DNA of 64,000 nucleotides from Jejuia sp047345485 (GCF_047345485.1 NZ_JBLFEN010000009.1:1-64000), one strand, 5' to 3'. Positions 1 to 8,324 are shown, counted from the first letter of the stretch. A program made the numbers and translations. Notes: generated from the sequence alone by a model not told the origin.

Positions 1-43
1 GGAAGCTAAAGGCTAAATGCCAATAGCGAACAGCTATAACTTA

Positions 44-148
44 AGGTGGTTATAGCGATGGGGCTCACCTCTTACCATTCCGAACAGAGAAGTTAAGCCC
101 ATTAGCGCCGATGGTACTACATTCGTGGAAGAGTAGGTCGTCGCCTTT
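44..148 (+). rRNA. rrf: 5S ribosomal RNA
   Basis: The stretch has the 5S hallmarks: a central block with ACCTCTTACCATTCCGAAC, then GAAGTTAAGCCC, and a 3' part with GAGTAGGTCGTCGCC. The 5' GGTGGTTATAGCGATGGGG pairs roughly with the 3' end, as in the terminal helix of 5S rRNA. The length, about 105 nt, is normal for Bacteroidota. The 43 bases before it are probably the 23S-5S spacer. Ends are good to a few bases. Confidence 0.95.
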
Positions 149-152
149 TTTG

Positions 153-187
153 AATCCCGATTCTAATTTTAGAATCGGGATTTTTTT
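153..187 (+). terminator. Rho-independent terminator of the rRNA operon
   Basis: A perfect 12-bp stem (153-164 with 171-182) around a 6-nt loop runs into seven T residues. It lies five bases after the 5S rRNA and closes the rRNA operon. Confidence 0.9.
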
Positions 188-228
188 GGTTTATACTGAA
201 ATTGAAATATTTTCTAATTCTTGTGTGA

Positions 229-312
229 TGTCTCATTGTGTTCGAAATGACTAAAACTATTTTTCCCTGATGAGATTTCTTGTTACTCGTTTCTCGCTCA
301 ATAGAAATGACT
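229..312. repeat. Degenerate dispersed inverted repeat
   Basis: Between the 5S terminator and the next gene there are two inward-facing arms: one with TTCGAAATGACT near 240 and one with GAGATTTCTT then AGAAATGACT near 272-312. They resemble a worn copy of a short flavobacterial repeat with CGAAATGAC and AGATTTCTC arms. The rest of this gap holds nothing recognisable apart from the probable promoter region of the next gene. Confidence 0.4.
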
Positions 313-390
313 AATTACTGTTTTTAACTTCTAAATTATACTTTTATTAATATCTTTAGTCTTCTTTTAAATAAACAGTAGATTTATTCC

Positions 391-1722
391 ATGATTTACA
401 CTATAATAGATGTTGAAACTACGGGGAAAAGCAATAAGCTTACCGAAATATCTATTTTTAAATATAATGGCACGCAGGTTATTGATGAATTGACGTCTTT
501 GATTAACCCACAAATGTGGATACCAGATTATATTACCGCACTTACGGGAATTGATAATGGGATGGTAGTCAATGCACCTACCTTTTCTGAAATTGCACAG
601 GATATTTTAGCGTTTACAGAAAACAGTGTGTTTGTAGCGCATAATGTAAATTTTGATTATAACGCTATTCGGAATGAGTTTAAGGCTGTTGGTATAGACT
701 TTAACAGAAAGAAGCTGTGTACCATTCGGTTGGCTCGAAAACTCATTCCTGGGCACAAATCGTATAGTTTAGGGAAACTCTGTAATGCGTTACATATTCA
801 TATTAAAGATAGGCATCGGGCTAGGGGAGATGCTGAAGCTACGGTTATTTTATTTGAATTGTTGCTCAATCAAGAGGATGCAGATACTGTGTTTAATAAC
901 TTCTTGAAAAAATCGTCTAAGGAAGCGACATTGCCTTCGCATTTACCAACGGCGGTATTTAATAATTTACCTAGTACACCTGGAGTATATTATTTTAAAA
1001 ATGAAAAGGGTAAAATTATTTATGTTGGGAAAGCTAAGGATATTAAGAAGCGGGTTTTAAGTCATTTTTATAGTAAAACGAAAAAGTCTTTAGCGATGTG
1101 TAGAGAGACTGCTGATATAGATTTTGCGCTTTCTGGTAGTGAACTCATTGCTTTATTGATGGAAGATGCAGCCATTAAACAGCATTATCCAGAATACAAC
1201 CAAGTGGCTAAACGTGCACCTAAAATGCATGCTATTTTTAGTTATACCGATAGAAAAGGGATTATACATTTGGCTTACAATACACTTAAAGCGACACCAA
1301 ACCCAATATTGACCTTACATTCTATAACCGAATGTCGACAGCAAATAGAACAGTTGTGTAGCAAATTTGAACTTTGCCCTAAATATTGCCACTTACAAGA
1401 AGCTGTTGCTAGTTGTAACCATTTTAAAATACATACTTGTAAAGGCATTTGTAAAGATGAAGAAGCCACAGAACACTATAACCAACGTGTTTTGCAAGCT
1501 TTAGAGAGTTTAAACAATACTAAAAAAGATGTTATTTTAAAACAAAAAGGCAGATACGATTACGAAGATGCCTTTATTATGATTGAAAAAGGCACCTATT
1601 TGGGGTATGGTTTTATTGATAAAACAGAACAGCTTAACAACACCGAAGATTTTGAAACCTTTTTAATACGGCAGAACGATAATAGTGATATTCAAAAGAT
1701 AATTAGGAAGGTGTTGGTTTAG
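391..1722 (+). CDS. DnaQ-type 3'-5' exonuclease fused to a GIY-YIG nuclease domain
   Basis: Two nuclease domains are joined in 443 residues. Residues 1-160 are a DnaQ/DNA polymerase III epsilon-type exonuclease: DVETTG gives D7 and E9, HNVNFD gives D89, and HRARGD gives H142 and D147, so all DEDDh residues are present. From about 193 a GIY-YIG domain follows (PGVYYF, then IYVGKAKDIKKR), like the N-terminal domain of UvrC and of Cho. The C-terminal third is Cys-rich around residues 330-365 and resembles the segment following GIY-YIG in Cho-like proteins. Fusions of this kind are known in several bacterial phyla. A role in nucleotide excision repair or DNA end processing is inferred from the domains only. 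The gene stands alone between the rRNA operon and a repeat cluster. Confidence 0.88.
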   Translation: MIYTIIDVETTGKSNKLTEISIFKYNGTQVIDELTSLINPQMWIPDYITALTGIDNGMVVNAPTFSEIAQDILAFTENSVFVAHNVNFDYNAIRNEFKAVGIDFNRKKLCTIRLARKLIPGHKSYSLGKLCNALHIHIKDRHRARGDAEATVILFELLLNQEDADTVFNNFLKKSSKEATLPSHLPTAVFNNLPSTPGVYYFKNEKGKIIYVGKAKDIKKRVLSHFYSKTKKSLAMCRETADIDFALSGSELIALLMEDAAIKQHYPEYNQVAKRAPKMHAIFSYTDRKGIIHLAYNTLKATPNPILTLHSITECRQQIEQLCSKFELCPKYCHLQEAVASCNHFKIHTCKGICKDEEATEHYNQRVLQALESLNNTKKDVILKQKGRYDYEDAFIMIEKGTYLGYGFIDKTEQLNNTEDFETFLIRQNDNSDIQKIIRKVLV

Positions 1723-1725
1723 AAA

Positions 1726-1881
1726 CATCATTGTGAGGAACAAAAATAGAAACGTCATCGCGAGGTACGAAGCGATCTGTTCCTGATGTTGTCATTGCGA
1801 GGTACGAAGCAATCTGTTAATTTTTATCGTATTTAATCATGAGATTGCTTCGTCGTTCGTGCCTCTCTTCTCGCAATGACG
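1726..1881. repeat. REP-like palindromic elements (CATTGCGAG family), 3' side of the GIY-YIG gene
   Basis: There is a worn start near 1726, a partial arm at about 1752-1779 (GTCATCGCGAGGTACGAAGC), and a complete element at 1791-1881. The complete element has arm 1, GTCATTGCGAGGTACGAAGC, then a 25-30 nt AT-rich spacer, then arm 2, GAGATTGCTTCG, ending in CTCGCAATGACG. The arms can form a long imperfect hairpin. The element ends exactly where the stop codon of the neighbouring minus-strand gene begins. Confidence 0.85.
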
Positions 1882-2169
1882 TTATAAGTCATCAAATAAA
1901 TCATTCCAATGGGGGTTTAGACTTTCTATTAAATCTATTTTTTTGGCTCTATTTCCTGCTTTTAATTGTTTTTCTCTGCCAATAGCATCACCTATCATTT
2001 GATACGTTTCATGATAAACTAATTTGTTTAAATTATAGCGAGCTGTAAACGATCTTTTGTTAACTTTTTCTTTGTGTTGTTGGATGCGTTCTTTAAGATT
2101 TGCTGTTACACCAACATAAAGTGTGGTGTTGTTTTTATTGGTAAGTATGTAAATGTATCCTGGTTTCAT
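1882..2169 (-). CDS. Small GIY-YIG nuclease family protein
   Basis: This 95-residue protein is a stand-alone GIY-YIG domain of the YhbQ/UPF0213 type. It begins KPGYIYILTNKNNTTLYVGV (the GIY and YIG elements), followed by LKERIQQHK (with the conserved Arg) and GREKQLKAGNR near residue 65. Its length is normal for the family. The catalytic metal-site Glu would be E64 or a neighbour. The gene is wedged between palindromic repeats: one ends at its stop codon and another begins about 22 bases upstream of its ATG. No other gene shares its transcript. Single-domain GIY-YIG proteins have been linked to DNA repair and to mobile elements. The tight association with repeats suggests a mobile-element role here, which is an inference. 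Confidence 0.88.
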   Translation of the reverse strand: MKPGYIYILTNKNNTTLYVGVTANLKERIQQHKEKVNKRSFTARYNLNKLVYHETYQMIGDAIGREKQLKAGNRAKKIDLIESLNPHWNDLFDDL

Positions 2170-2190
2170 TTTTATATGTCATCGCCCTTT

Positions 2191-2439
2191 TCGTCATTGC
2201 GAGGAGGTACGACGCGGCAATCTGTTTAAAATTAGCGTATTTTCTTTAAAAGACTGCTTCGTTCCTCGCAGTGACGTTTACTTAGTGAAGCAATCTCTTC
2301 AAAATTAGCATTTTTTTCATGAGATTGTTTAGTAAGTATTAAAGATAATTGAAACGCATTGCGAGGAGGTATGATGCGGCAATCTTTTGAAAGTTTGTCT
2401 TTCCTTTCATGAGATTGCTTCGTGACTCGCAATGACGTT
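2191..2439. repeat. REP-like palindromic elements (CATTGCGAG family), 5' side of the GIY-YIG gene
   Basis: Complete copies lie at about 2191-2277 and 2354-2439, with worn arms between them around 2285-2330. Each complete copy has a left arm with CATTGCGAGGAGGTA and CGGCAATCT and a right arm with GACTGCTTCG or GAGATTGCTTCG, closing with CGCAATGACG or a variant. The rest of the gap to 2548 holds only AT-rich sequence and probably the end of the PLD gene transcript. Confidence 0.85.
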
Positions 2440-2548
2440 TTTTACCTATAAAACGCCTCACGAATACCTAAACATAGTTCCCTAAAAAAAATAATGTTGA
2501 TAAGTGAAGATTATTGACAAATGGTTGTTTTTTGGCTGATTTTTTTCT

Positions 2549-3442
2549 TTATAAAACTAAATTATCCTTTAATATCGGACGTGCCATTGAAGTTCTACCA
2601 TCAGATAGCTTACCTGTTTTATGACAGTACTTTTCTGGGTAGTAAGGATCTTCATAAATTTTCCAAATTCTCCATGCCGGAACAGATAATGGTTGCTCTG
2701 GATTGAATGGAATTTCCTCTCCTGTTCTTATGCAATATCCAATTTTTTGGTTTTCGTCATAATTGGAATTACTATTTGACGATTCAGTTTCACGCTCTGG
2801 TTTTTTTGCAAATTTCTTTTCAATTATAGTTTCAGTTTCAATATCAAATTCATTGAAGAACCTTTTGTCATAGTTGCTCCATCCATTAAAAAAATCATCA
2901 CAGATATCAAATATAATTTTAGAACCAACTCTCTCTTTTCTTAAGCCAAATAGTTTATTTGAATATTGAGGTCTTCTTATATACACTACTTCACTCGTTT
3001 TATGCACTAATTGATGCGTATAATTATAAGTTTCTTCAAAAAGCTTATCCATTGGGTTTAGTATTGTTTTAGAAAAATGCACACCATATTCTACATTATT
3101 TACCATGGAATACCCATAAAGATTCAAAGAAGTTATTAAACCTTCCTGTTCATTTGCATAATGTTTTGCATGTAGATCTTTATTATATAATATGGTAATA
3201 TTTTTAAAGTCTCTAAAATACTCTAAGTCATTCTCATTAAAGCTATTGTGTTTATAGTCTTCGTTTTTTCCAAAAACAATGTATAATGAGATTTTTGGGT
3301 TACTTTTTAACTTATCAAAAATTTTGGTTGTGTGGTTATCTAGTTTTATAAATGGTGAAATGATAACTACATATTTTTTAGCATTCCAAATTATATCGGT
3401 TAGTTTGTTCTCTAATGCTTCGCCTGTTAAAAATGTACTCAT
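2549..3442 (-). CDS. Phospholipase D-like (single HKD) nuclease-type protein
   Basis: A 297-residue protein with one PLD-type active-site motif: H91-A-K93 in LHAKHY, followed by the S105/N107 pair in ITSLNLYG. The N-terminal part (KKYVVIISPFIK) fits the PLD fold. Single-HKD members such as BfiI and Nuc act as dimeric nucleases, so DNA cleavage is the likely activity. The C-terminal 70 residues hold two similar CxxTG units (YCIRTGEEIPF and YCHKTGKLSDG), possibly metal-binding. It is the last gene of a three-gene minus-strand cluster, 35 bases after the Mrr-like gene, which suggests a part in restriction. No separate helicase or protease domain is visible. Confidence 0.75.
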   Translation of the reverse strand: MSTFLTGEALENKLTDIIWNAKKYVVIISPFIKLDNHTTKIFDKLKSNPKISLYIVFGKNEDYKHNSFNENDLEYFRDFKNITILYNKDLHAKHYANEQEGLITSLNLYGYSMVNNVEYGVHFSKTILNPMDKLFEETYNYTHQLVHKTSEVVYIRRPQYSNKLFGLRKERVGSKIIFDICDDFFNGWSNYDKRFFNEFDIETETIIEKKFAKKPERETESSNSNSNYDENQKIGYCIRTGEEIPFNPEQPLSVPAWRIWKIYEDPYYPEKYCHKTGKLSDGRTSMARPILKDNLVL

Positions 3443-3477
3443 GTTAGGTGGTTTACTATTTTTTGGGTGGTTGTTAT

Positions 3478-4401
3478 TTATTCTTCAAAATAATCTAAAT
3501 CTATTTTCTTAATTTCTATGGTTTCTGCAACTTGTACTCCAAGGTTATATTCAATTGCAAGTTCAGTAAGTTCTTTACCGTCTATTAATACAATCTTTTG
3601 TTGCTTACTATCAATAGCTGTTTGAATGGCGCTAGAAGAGAATCGACTTGTTGTTAAGAAAACACCTTTATTCACGCCTTGTAGGGCAAGCGAGCCAATA
3701 AAATTTCTTATTTCGGGTGAGCCTACCGAATTATCGGTAAAACGTTTCGCCTGAATGTATACATTCTCAAGACCTAACCTATCCTGAGAGATAATACCAT
3801 CTATCCCTTTATCTCCAGATTGCCCAGTGTGTTGTGTAACATCTTCCCTAAACTCACCGTACCCCATTTTTTGCAATAATTGAATCACAAAATTTTCAAA
3901 GTATTGGAATGAGTTTTCTTTTAACTTATCCAATAGCTCAGTAGCTAGTTCGTTTTTTAATTCTTTAACTGTAGATGCTAAAACTTCTTCGGGTGTTTGG
4001 TCATCTGTTCTCGTAACAGGTCTTTCTTTAGTACTATTATCACTAAAAGTTTTTCGCCATTCCTTGTATTCTGGAAACTGTTCTAGCTGCTTCATACGCA
4101 ACTTAGTTGGGTTGGTAGCTAAAAATTCTTTACCAGTTTCTGTAATTTGATAAACACCTCTTTCAGGATATTTTATTAAACCTGCTTTTTTAAGATAGCT
4201 GCGTGTCCAACCTACACGATTTCTAAACAACCCCATTTGCTTACTTGGAACTTGAATTTTTAAATGCTCTTCAGTGAGACTAAAATGTTTGGTTAGCGCA
4301 CGCATTACTTCGTTAAGCGTCCATTGCTTGCCATTTGCTAAGAGTTTTAGCATTGGCAACATTATGGTTTGAAAATCTGGTATGTCGTTTTTTAAATTCA
4401 T
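3478..4401 (-). CDS. mrr: Mrr-like restriction endonuclease (type IV candidate)
   Basis: 307 residues with Mrr architecture. Residues 1-100 form a winged-helix Mrr_N domain ending in GVYQITETGKEFL. Residues 160-290 form a PD-(D/E)xK nuclease with YFENFVIQLL (E170), GIDGII (D201) and the QAK signature in YIQAKRF (Q217, K219). Mrr enzymes cut DNA carrying certain modified bases. The gene starts 7 bases after the type IIG gene ends and precedes the PLD gene, so the three are probably co-transcribed. Having a possible methyl-dependent nuclease in one operon with a methylase requires that the host modification is not its target. An alternative is that it is the cleavage partner of a modification-sensitive system. 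Confidence 0.88.
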   Translation of the reverse strand: MNLKNDIPDFQTIMLPMLKLLANGKQWTLNEVMRALTKHFSLTEEHLKIQVPSKQMGLFRNRVGWTRSYLKKAGLIKYPERGVYQITETGKEFLATNPTKLRMKQLEQFPEYKEWRKTFSDNSTKERPVTRTDDQTPEEVLASTVKELKNELATELLDKLKENSFQYFENFVIQLLQKMGYGEFREDVTQHTGQSGDKGIDGIISQDRLGLENVYIQAKRFTDNSVGSPEIRNFIGSLALQGVNKGVFLTTSRFSSSAIQTAIDSKQQKIVLIDGKELTELAIEYNLGVQVAETIEIKKIDLDYFEE

Positions 4402-4408
4402 TATGTTC

Positions 4409-7400
4409 TTAACTATTTTCTACTATCTCAATCTCCTCCTCCGTTAAGCCATACAACTCATAAACCATAGCATCAATTTCTTTGTCTGTTTGGTTAATTT
4501 GGTTTTGTAGGGTTTGGGCTTTTTGTTTATTATCCTCAAACAACTCTAACCATTCAAACTCATCTTTTTTGGTGAGTGTTGCAATTGCCTCTAAACCATC
4601 TTTTACACGTAGTTTGTTATTGGATTTTATTGCCTTATTAAGTTCTTTTATAAAGCCTCCAAATTCTAAATCGTGCCAATTTTGAAGTTTTTTTGTTATT
4701 TTTTGTATTTTAAATTTTTGTAGAATATAATATTGAAATTTATTATTTAAAATAGTTTTATTTTCATTTAAATTTAAAATATTATTGACTTTTATTTCAA
4801 AGACTCTTTCATTTTCAATAAGAGAATTTGGTACTGGAAGAGTCATAACTTTATCTCTTCTAAAATCATAAAACCCTCCTTGTAAAGAAGTACATATGTT
4901 TTTAAGTATAAAGAAGGATACTTTGGAATTTAATAGAGCAACTAAACCTTTAGTCGAATTTGCTATAAAATAGTTATTATTAGTTAAAAGTAAATCTCCT
5001 TCTCGATCTAAATAAAAACCACATTCATTTGTAATACTTCTCCAAATAATTTTAGGGCTTTGAATTTCTTTGTAATAATCACAAGGTCTCAAATTCCACC
5101 AATTCTTACCTTTATCTCCTCTTTTTTTTAAATCTATTTCAAAAGTTTTTAACCAATTGTATATTGATGGAAAATTACTTGGAATATCAATATCATATTG
5201 AGTAAATAACATATACTTAGCAGAATCTACTAATCGATACCTATAAACTTCTTTTCCAGTTGCTACTTTTTTAATAAGCTTTATAGATTTTTTATCTTCA
5301 TCAATTATCTCATCCTTAATATTTTTATTTATTATGAAAGCTTCATTTTTTCCTGTTTTAATTCCTAAAAAAACTTTTTTGTTTACATATTCTGCTAAAC
5401 TTTTATGATTGTGAAGTTTTTCAAATAATTCAAATTCATTTTTAGGTATAAAATTCCACAAGCCATTTGAGTCTAAGCTAGAATTATATATTTCAAATGT
5501 TTTTGATTTTAAAACCGTAATAGGATCACTTGTATTATGTCTTTTATTTATTTCAGAATATAAAAAGGTTTTTTCTTTATAATCTGGCTTTTTGTTTAAG
5601 ATAAAAATGATTGGATAAGTAGTTGCATCAGCAAAAACAGGATAATCATCAAAATCTAATAACAACTCCAAATTAGCATCTTCTTTCATCACCTTTCTTA
5701 TGTTTTTACCATAAGTAGCTTTCAAAAATTTATTGGGTAGAATAAAAGAAAACAAGCCTTCTTCATTCATTAGATTGATTCCTTTTTCAATAAAATAAGT
5801 GTATAAATCTGCAACGCTATTATAGCATTTATAGTTTTTTTCTAAATATGGTTTTATCTCTTTAAATAGCTCCTGTCTAACATAAGGCGGATTCCCAATC
5901 ACCACATCAAAGCCTTTTTTATCATTAGCAGATTGCTTCGTCGTTCCTTCTCGCAATGACGGATTGAATACCTTAGGAAACTGCTCTTGCCAATGAAACG
6001 CTTTATCTCCTGCAACTGCTTTACTATCTATTAAAGAGTTACCACATTTAATATTTCTACTTAAATTATTTAATTTTCTACGAGGTTGTGCTGTTCGTAG
6101 CCAAAGGGATAGTTTAGCTATTTCTACAGACTCTTCGTTAAGGTCTACACCGTAAATATTATTTTCTAAAATGGTGTTTTCAATATCTGGGAATTGTAAG
6201 CCACCGCCTAACACTTTTGTTTTTAGCTCATCAATATAGTTATGTTCTTTTATTAAAAAATCTAAAGCTTGGTTTAAAAATGCACCAGAGCCACAAGCAG
6301 GGTCGCAAATGGTGAGTTGTAGCAACCAGTCTCTATAATCATCTAAAACTGTTACTAATTTTGTAATGGTGCTTTTGTTTCGGTTTTTTCTGCCTTTAAA
6401 GTATTCTTCTTCTTTAAAACCTAATGCAACTTTCTTTTCATTACATAGTTTGCCAACAGTGTTTTCTACAATGTATTTAGTAATGTATTTTGGGGTGTAG
6501 AATACACCATCTTTTTTACGTTTAGATTTTTGTTTATCGAATTCGCCACCTTCAATTTCGGCATTAACGCTTTCGATTTCGTTAAGTGAATTTTCGAAAA
6601 TGTGTCCTAATATGTTAACGTCTACTTGACTTTCAAAATCGTAAGATGCTAGTTTATAGGTGTGTTTAGATAATAATTCATCGTCTAATTCTAAGCTGTC
6701 TAATAATGTGTCTTCTTTAAATAAACCACCATTATAAGCATATATCTCAGCGCGACTATTTGTGCCTTTTCGTCCTTGGTCTAAAAACTTGAAGTATTGT
6801 TTAAAAAGGTTGTATAATGGGCGTTCGTCTCCAAAATCTATATCTGCTTTCCATTTATCTATAATTTGTAGTGTGCTGTTTGGTGGTAGTAACCCTCTGT
6901 CTTCTGCAAAAAATATAAATAGGAATCTATCAATTAGTTTTTGCGATTTTTTAAATAGGGTGAGTTTTACGTTTTTTTCGATTTGTTGTTGCAAAATAGC
7001 ATCTTCTTGAGACTTCTCGACTGCACTCAAAGTGACATTGGCATTCTTTAAGCGTTTGGCATTTCGTTTTACTAAATCTCTGAAGAGTTCTCGTTTAAAG
7101 AGCGAATAGTCTTTGTAAAATTGCTTTGTAATTTTTTCTTCTTCTACAACTGATGCTTCCTTTAGGCTTAAAGGCACATTATTTAAGATGTTATCTTTTT
7201 GAAGACATAGGTAGAATAATTGGAAACGCTCTTTGGTTAACTCGAATAAATTAAACTCTTCAAACTCGGTAGCGTCATTTATATAGAAGCGTAGTTTTTC
7301 GAAGTTGGAGGTTATGACATATACGCAGTCTTTTTGGTTAGCTTTATAATCGAACGCCTGATTTCGAATACTTTCTAAATTTTTTGTATTAGTTCCTTTT

Positions 7401-7708
7401 AACTCTATAACACCGATAGCGGTATCATTTTTTAAAATGGCGCCATCTGCTTTACGCGCATTGTTTTGGTTTTTATATTCTGCAACCAGGTTAAAATCTG
7501 CTTTAGGTTTTAAGGTGTAACCTAAAATATTGACAAACAATTCTGTTAGAAATATGCCTTGGTATTCTTCTTCCTTAGAGCTGCGAATATTATCTTGAAT
7601 GGTTGGGTTTAAAAAGTAACTTGCGTATTTTTTATAAGCACGTTCCAGTACTTGCTGGTCTTGTAGTTTTAATTGTTGTTTTAGTACTGATGGTTGGTAT
7701 AATGACAT
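4409..7708 (-). CDS. Type IIG (Eco57I-like) restriction-modification enzyme
   Basis: A single 1099-residue chain combines cleavage and adenine methylation. The N-terminal nuclease shows E56, D88 and E102-L-K104 (VIELKGT), a PD-(D/E)xK site. The central methylase has motif I DPACGSGAF (469-477), an acidic motif II in IYGVDLNEESVE (518-529), and the catalytic NPPY (606-609). The C-terminal 400 residues should be the target-recognition domain. Length and order match Eco57I-like enzymes. Two dispersed repeats have been absorbed in frame, at residues 225-233 and 581-594. The second lies between the motif II region and NPPY. The gene heads the cluster with the Mrr-like and PLD genes. PglX of BREX is an alternative family, but no BREX partners are present. 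Confidence 0.9.
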   Translation of the reverse strand: MSLYQPSVLKQQLKLQDQQVLERAYKKYASYFLNPTIQDNIRSSKEEEYQGIFLTELFVNILGYTLKPKADFNLVAEYKNQNNARKADGAILKNDTAIGVIELKGTNTKNLESIRNQAFDYKANQKDCVYVITSNFEKLRFYINDATEFEEFNLFELTKERFQLFYLCLQKDNILNNVPLSLKEASVVEEEKITKQFYKDYSLFKRELFRDLVKRNAKRLKNANVTLSAVEKSQEDAILQQQIEKNVKLTLFKKSQKLIDRFLFIFFAEDRGLLPPNSTLQIIDKWKADIDFGDERPLYNLFKQYFKFLDQGRKGTNSRAEIYAYNGGLFKEDTLLDSLELDDELLSKHTYKLASYDFESQVDVNILGHIFENSLNEIESVNAEIEGGEFDKQKSKRKKDGVFYTPKYITKYIVENTVGKLCNEKKVALGFKEEEYFKGRKNRNKSTITKLVTVLDDYRDWLLQLTICDPACGSGAFLNQALDFLIKEHNYIDELKTKVLGGGLQFPDIENTILENNIYGVDLNEESVEIAKLSLWLRTAQPRRKLNNLSRNIKCGNSLIDSKAVAGDKAFHWQEQFPKVFNPSLREGTTKQSANDKKGFDVVIGNPPYVRQELFKEIKPYLEKNYKCYNSVADLYTYFIEKGINLMNEEGLFSFILPNKFLKATYGKNIRKVMKEDANLELLLDFDDYPVFADATTYPIIFILNKKPDYKEKTFLYSEINKRHNTSDPITVLKSKTFEIYNSSLDSNGLWNFIPKNEFELFEKLHNHKSLAEYVNKKVFLGIKTGKNEAFIINKNIKDEIIDEDKKSIKLIKKVATGKEVYRYRLVDSAKYMLFTQYDIDIPSNFPSIYNWLKTFEIDLKKRGDKGKNWWNLRPCDYYKEIQSPKIIWRSITNECGFYLDREGDLLLTNNNYFIANSTKGLVALLNSKVSFFILKNICTSLQGGFYDFRRDKVMTLPVPNSLIENERVFEIKVNNILNLNENKTILNNKFQYYILQKFKIQKITKKLQNWHDLEFGGFIKELNKAIKSNNKLRVKDGLEAIATLTKKDEFEWLELFEDNKQKAQTLQNQINQTDKEIDAMVYELYGLTEEEIEIVENS
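5927..5968 (-). repeat. In-frame REP-like half element inside the type IIG gene
   Basis: The plus strand reads GATTGCTTCGTCGTTC then TCGCAATGACGG, a half copy of the palindromic family that surrounds the GIY-YIG gene. It is read through as residues 581-594 (FNPSLREGTTKQSA) without a stop or frameshift. It sits just before the NPPY motif. Confidence 0.85.
7010..7037 (-). repeat. In-frame short repeat of a second family inside the type IIG gene
   Basis: On the coding strand this reads TGTCACTTTGAGTGCAGTCG then AGAAGTC, a sequence that I recognise as a common dispersed flavobacterial repeat. It encodes VTLSAVEKS (residues 225-233) in frame, in the linker between the nuclease and methylase parts. 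Confidence 0.6.
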
Positions 7709-7783
7709 AAAAGTGCTTAACGCTATTTGCTTCCCTAAAAATATAAATCTTTATCAGAATAGTAGCACTTTTTTGAATTATTT

Positions 7784-7866
7784 ACGTCATTGCGAGGTAC
7801 GAAGCCATCTGTTTAATGGTTTTCGTTTTCTTTTGGTGAGATTGCTTCACTGCGTTCGCAATGACG
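7784..7866. repeat. REP-like palindromic element (CATTGCGAG family)
   Basis: A complete element: left arm ACGTCATTGCGAGGTACGAAG, AT-rich spacer, right arm GAGATTGCTTC then TTCGCAATGACGG. It lies about 75 bases upstream of the type IIG gene start. Reading through it produces an open frame that is not a real gene. Confidence 0.85.
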
Positions 7867-8017
7867 GATGGGTTTGGGAGCGACAGTAACCCTTTGACTC
7901 GTTCCACGAGGTACTTTCTATAAAAGGATACTTTTATTTCAGTAATGCTCAGGAAAGACTCTATTCTTATTTTTTTGGTTAGTAAGCACTGAAGTTTGGA
8001 TTTGGTATTATATTTAG

Positions 8018-8053
8018 GAGATTGCCACGTCGCTTTGCTCCTCGCAATGACGG
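8018..8053. repeat. REP-like half element (CATTGCGAG family)
   Basis: Only the right arm is present: GAGATTGCCACGTCGC, then TCCTCGCAATGACGG. The 616-base gap 7709-8324 holds this half element, the full element before it and the structured element after it, but no convincing gene. Confidence 0.8.
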
Positions 8054-8100
8054 TTGCAAATAGACATTGTTTTTTAGGTTTGAAACTGACTTTGGCAGAC

Positions 8101-8276
8101 ACCTGCGGGAGCGATAGTAGCGGCATCCTTTGTGCGGAGCTTGGAATGCTTATCATTTTAATCATTTATGATATGTTTATTGAATTGGCGAGATCCCGAA
8201 ACAAGTTCGGGACTGCTCCGCAGAAAGATATAGCGGATAGCGCGGTTTTTGCTTTTTTCGGCAAAAACCCGCCCTA
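8101..8276 (+). ncRNA. Structured dispersed element, copy C (Flavo-1-like candidate)
   Basis: Conserved blocks shared with copies near 50850 and 60385 are GGGAGCGATAGTAGCGGC followed by ATCC, and AAAGATATAGCGGATAGC. Between them is a perfect 8-bp stem (TGCGGAGC at 8133-8140 with GCTCCGCA at 8215-8222). Its large loop contains a smaller CCCGAA/TTCGGG hairpin. A terminal hairpin follows (GGTTTTTGC at 8244-8252 with GCAAAAACC at 8261-8269) and the element ends CGCCC. The stems differ in sequence from the other copies but occupy the same places. The layout recalls the Flavo-1 RNA motif from memory; this was not checked. Strand is inferred from the block order. Confidence 0.6.
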
Positions 8277-8324
8277 AAAATTGTACAAATTAGTATCTTC
8301 CGAGTTATTAAATTTATCGTATTA

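Noticed and set aside
2232..2432. Open frame of 66 codons on the minus strand
   Set aside because: Made of repeat arms only; the CATTGCGAG palindromes give KQSHERK-like peptides in many frames.
4409..7708. BREX PglX
   Set aside because: No PglZ, BrxC or other BREX gene is adjacent, and an N-terminal PD-(D/E)xK site indicates a self-contained type IIG enzyme.
7782..8165. Open frame of 127 codons on the minus strand
   Set aside because: It runs through a REP-like element and lacks any recognisable domain; parts such as SVIANAVKQSHQKK are translations of the repeat.
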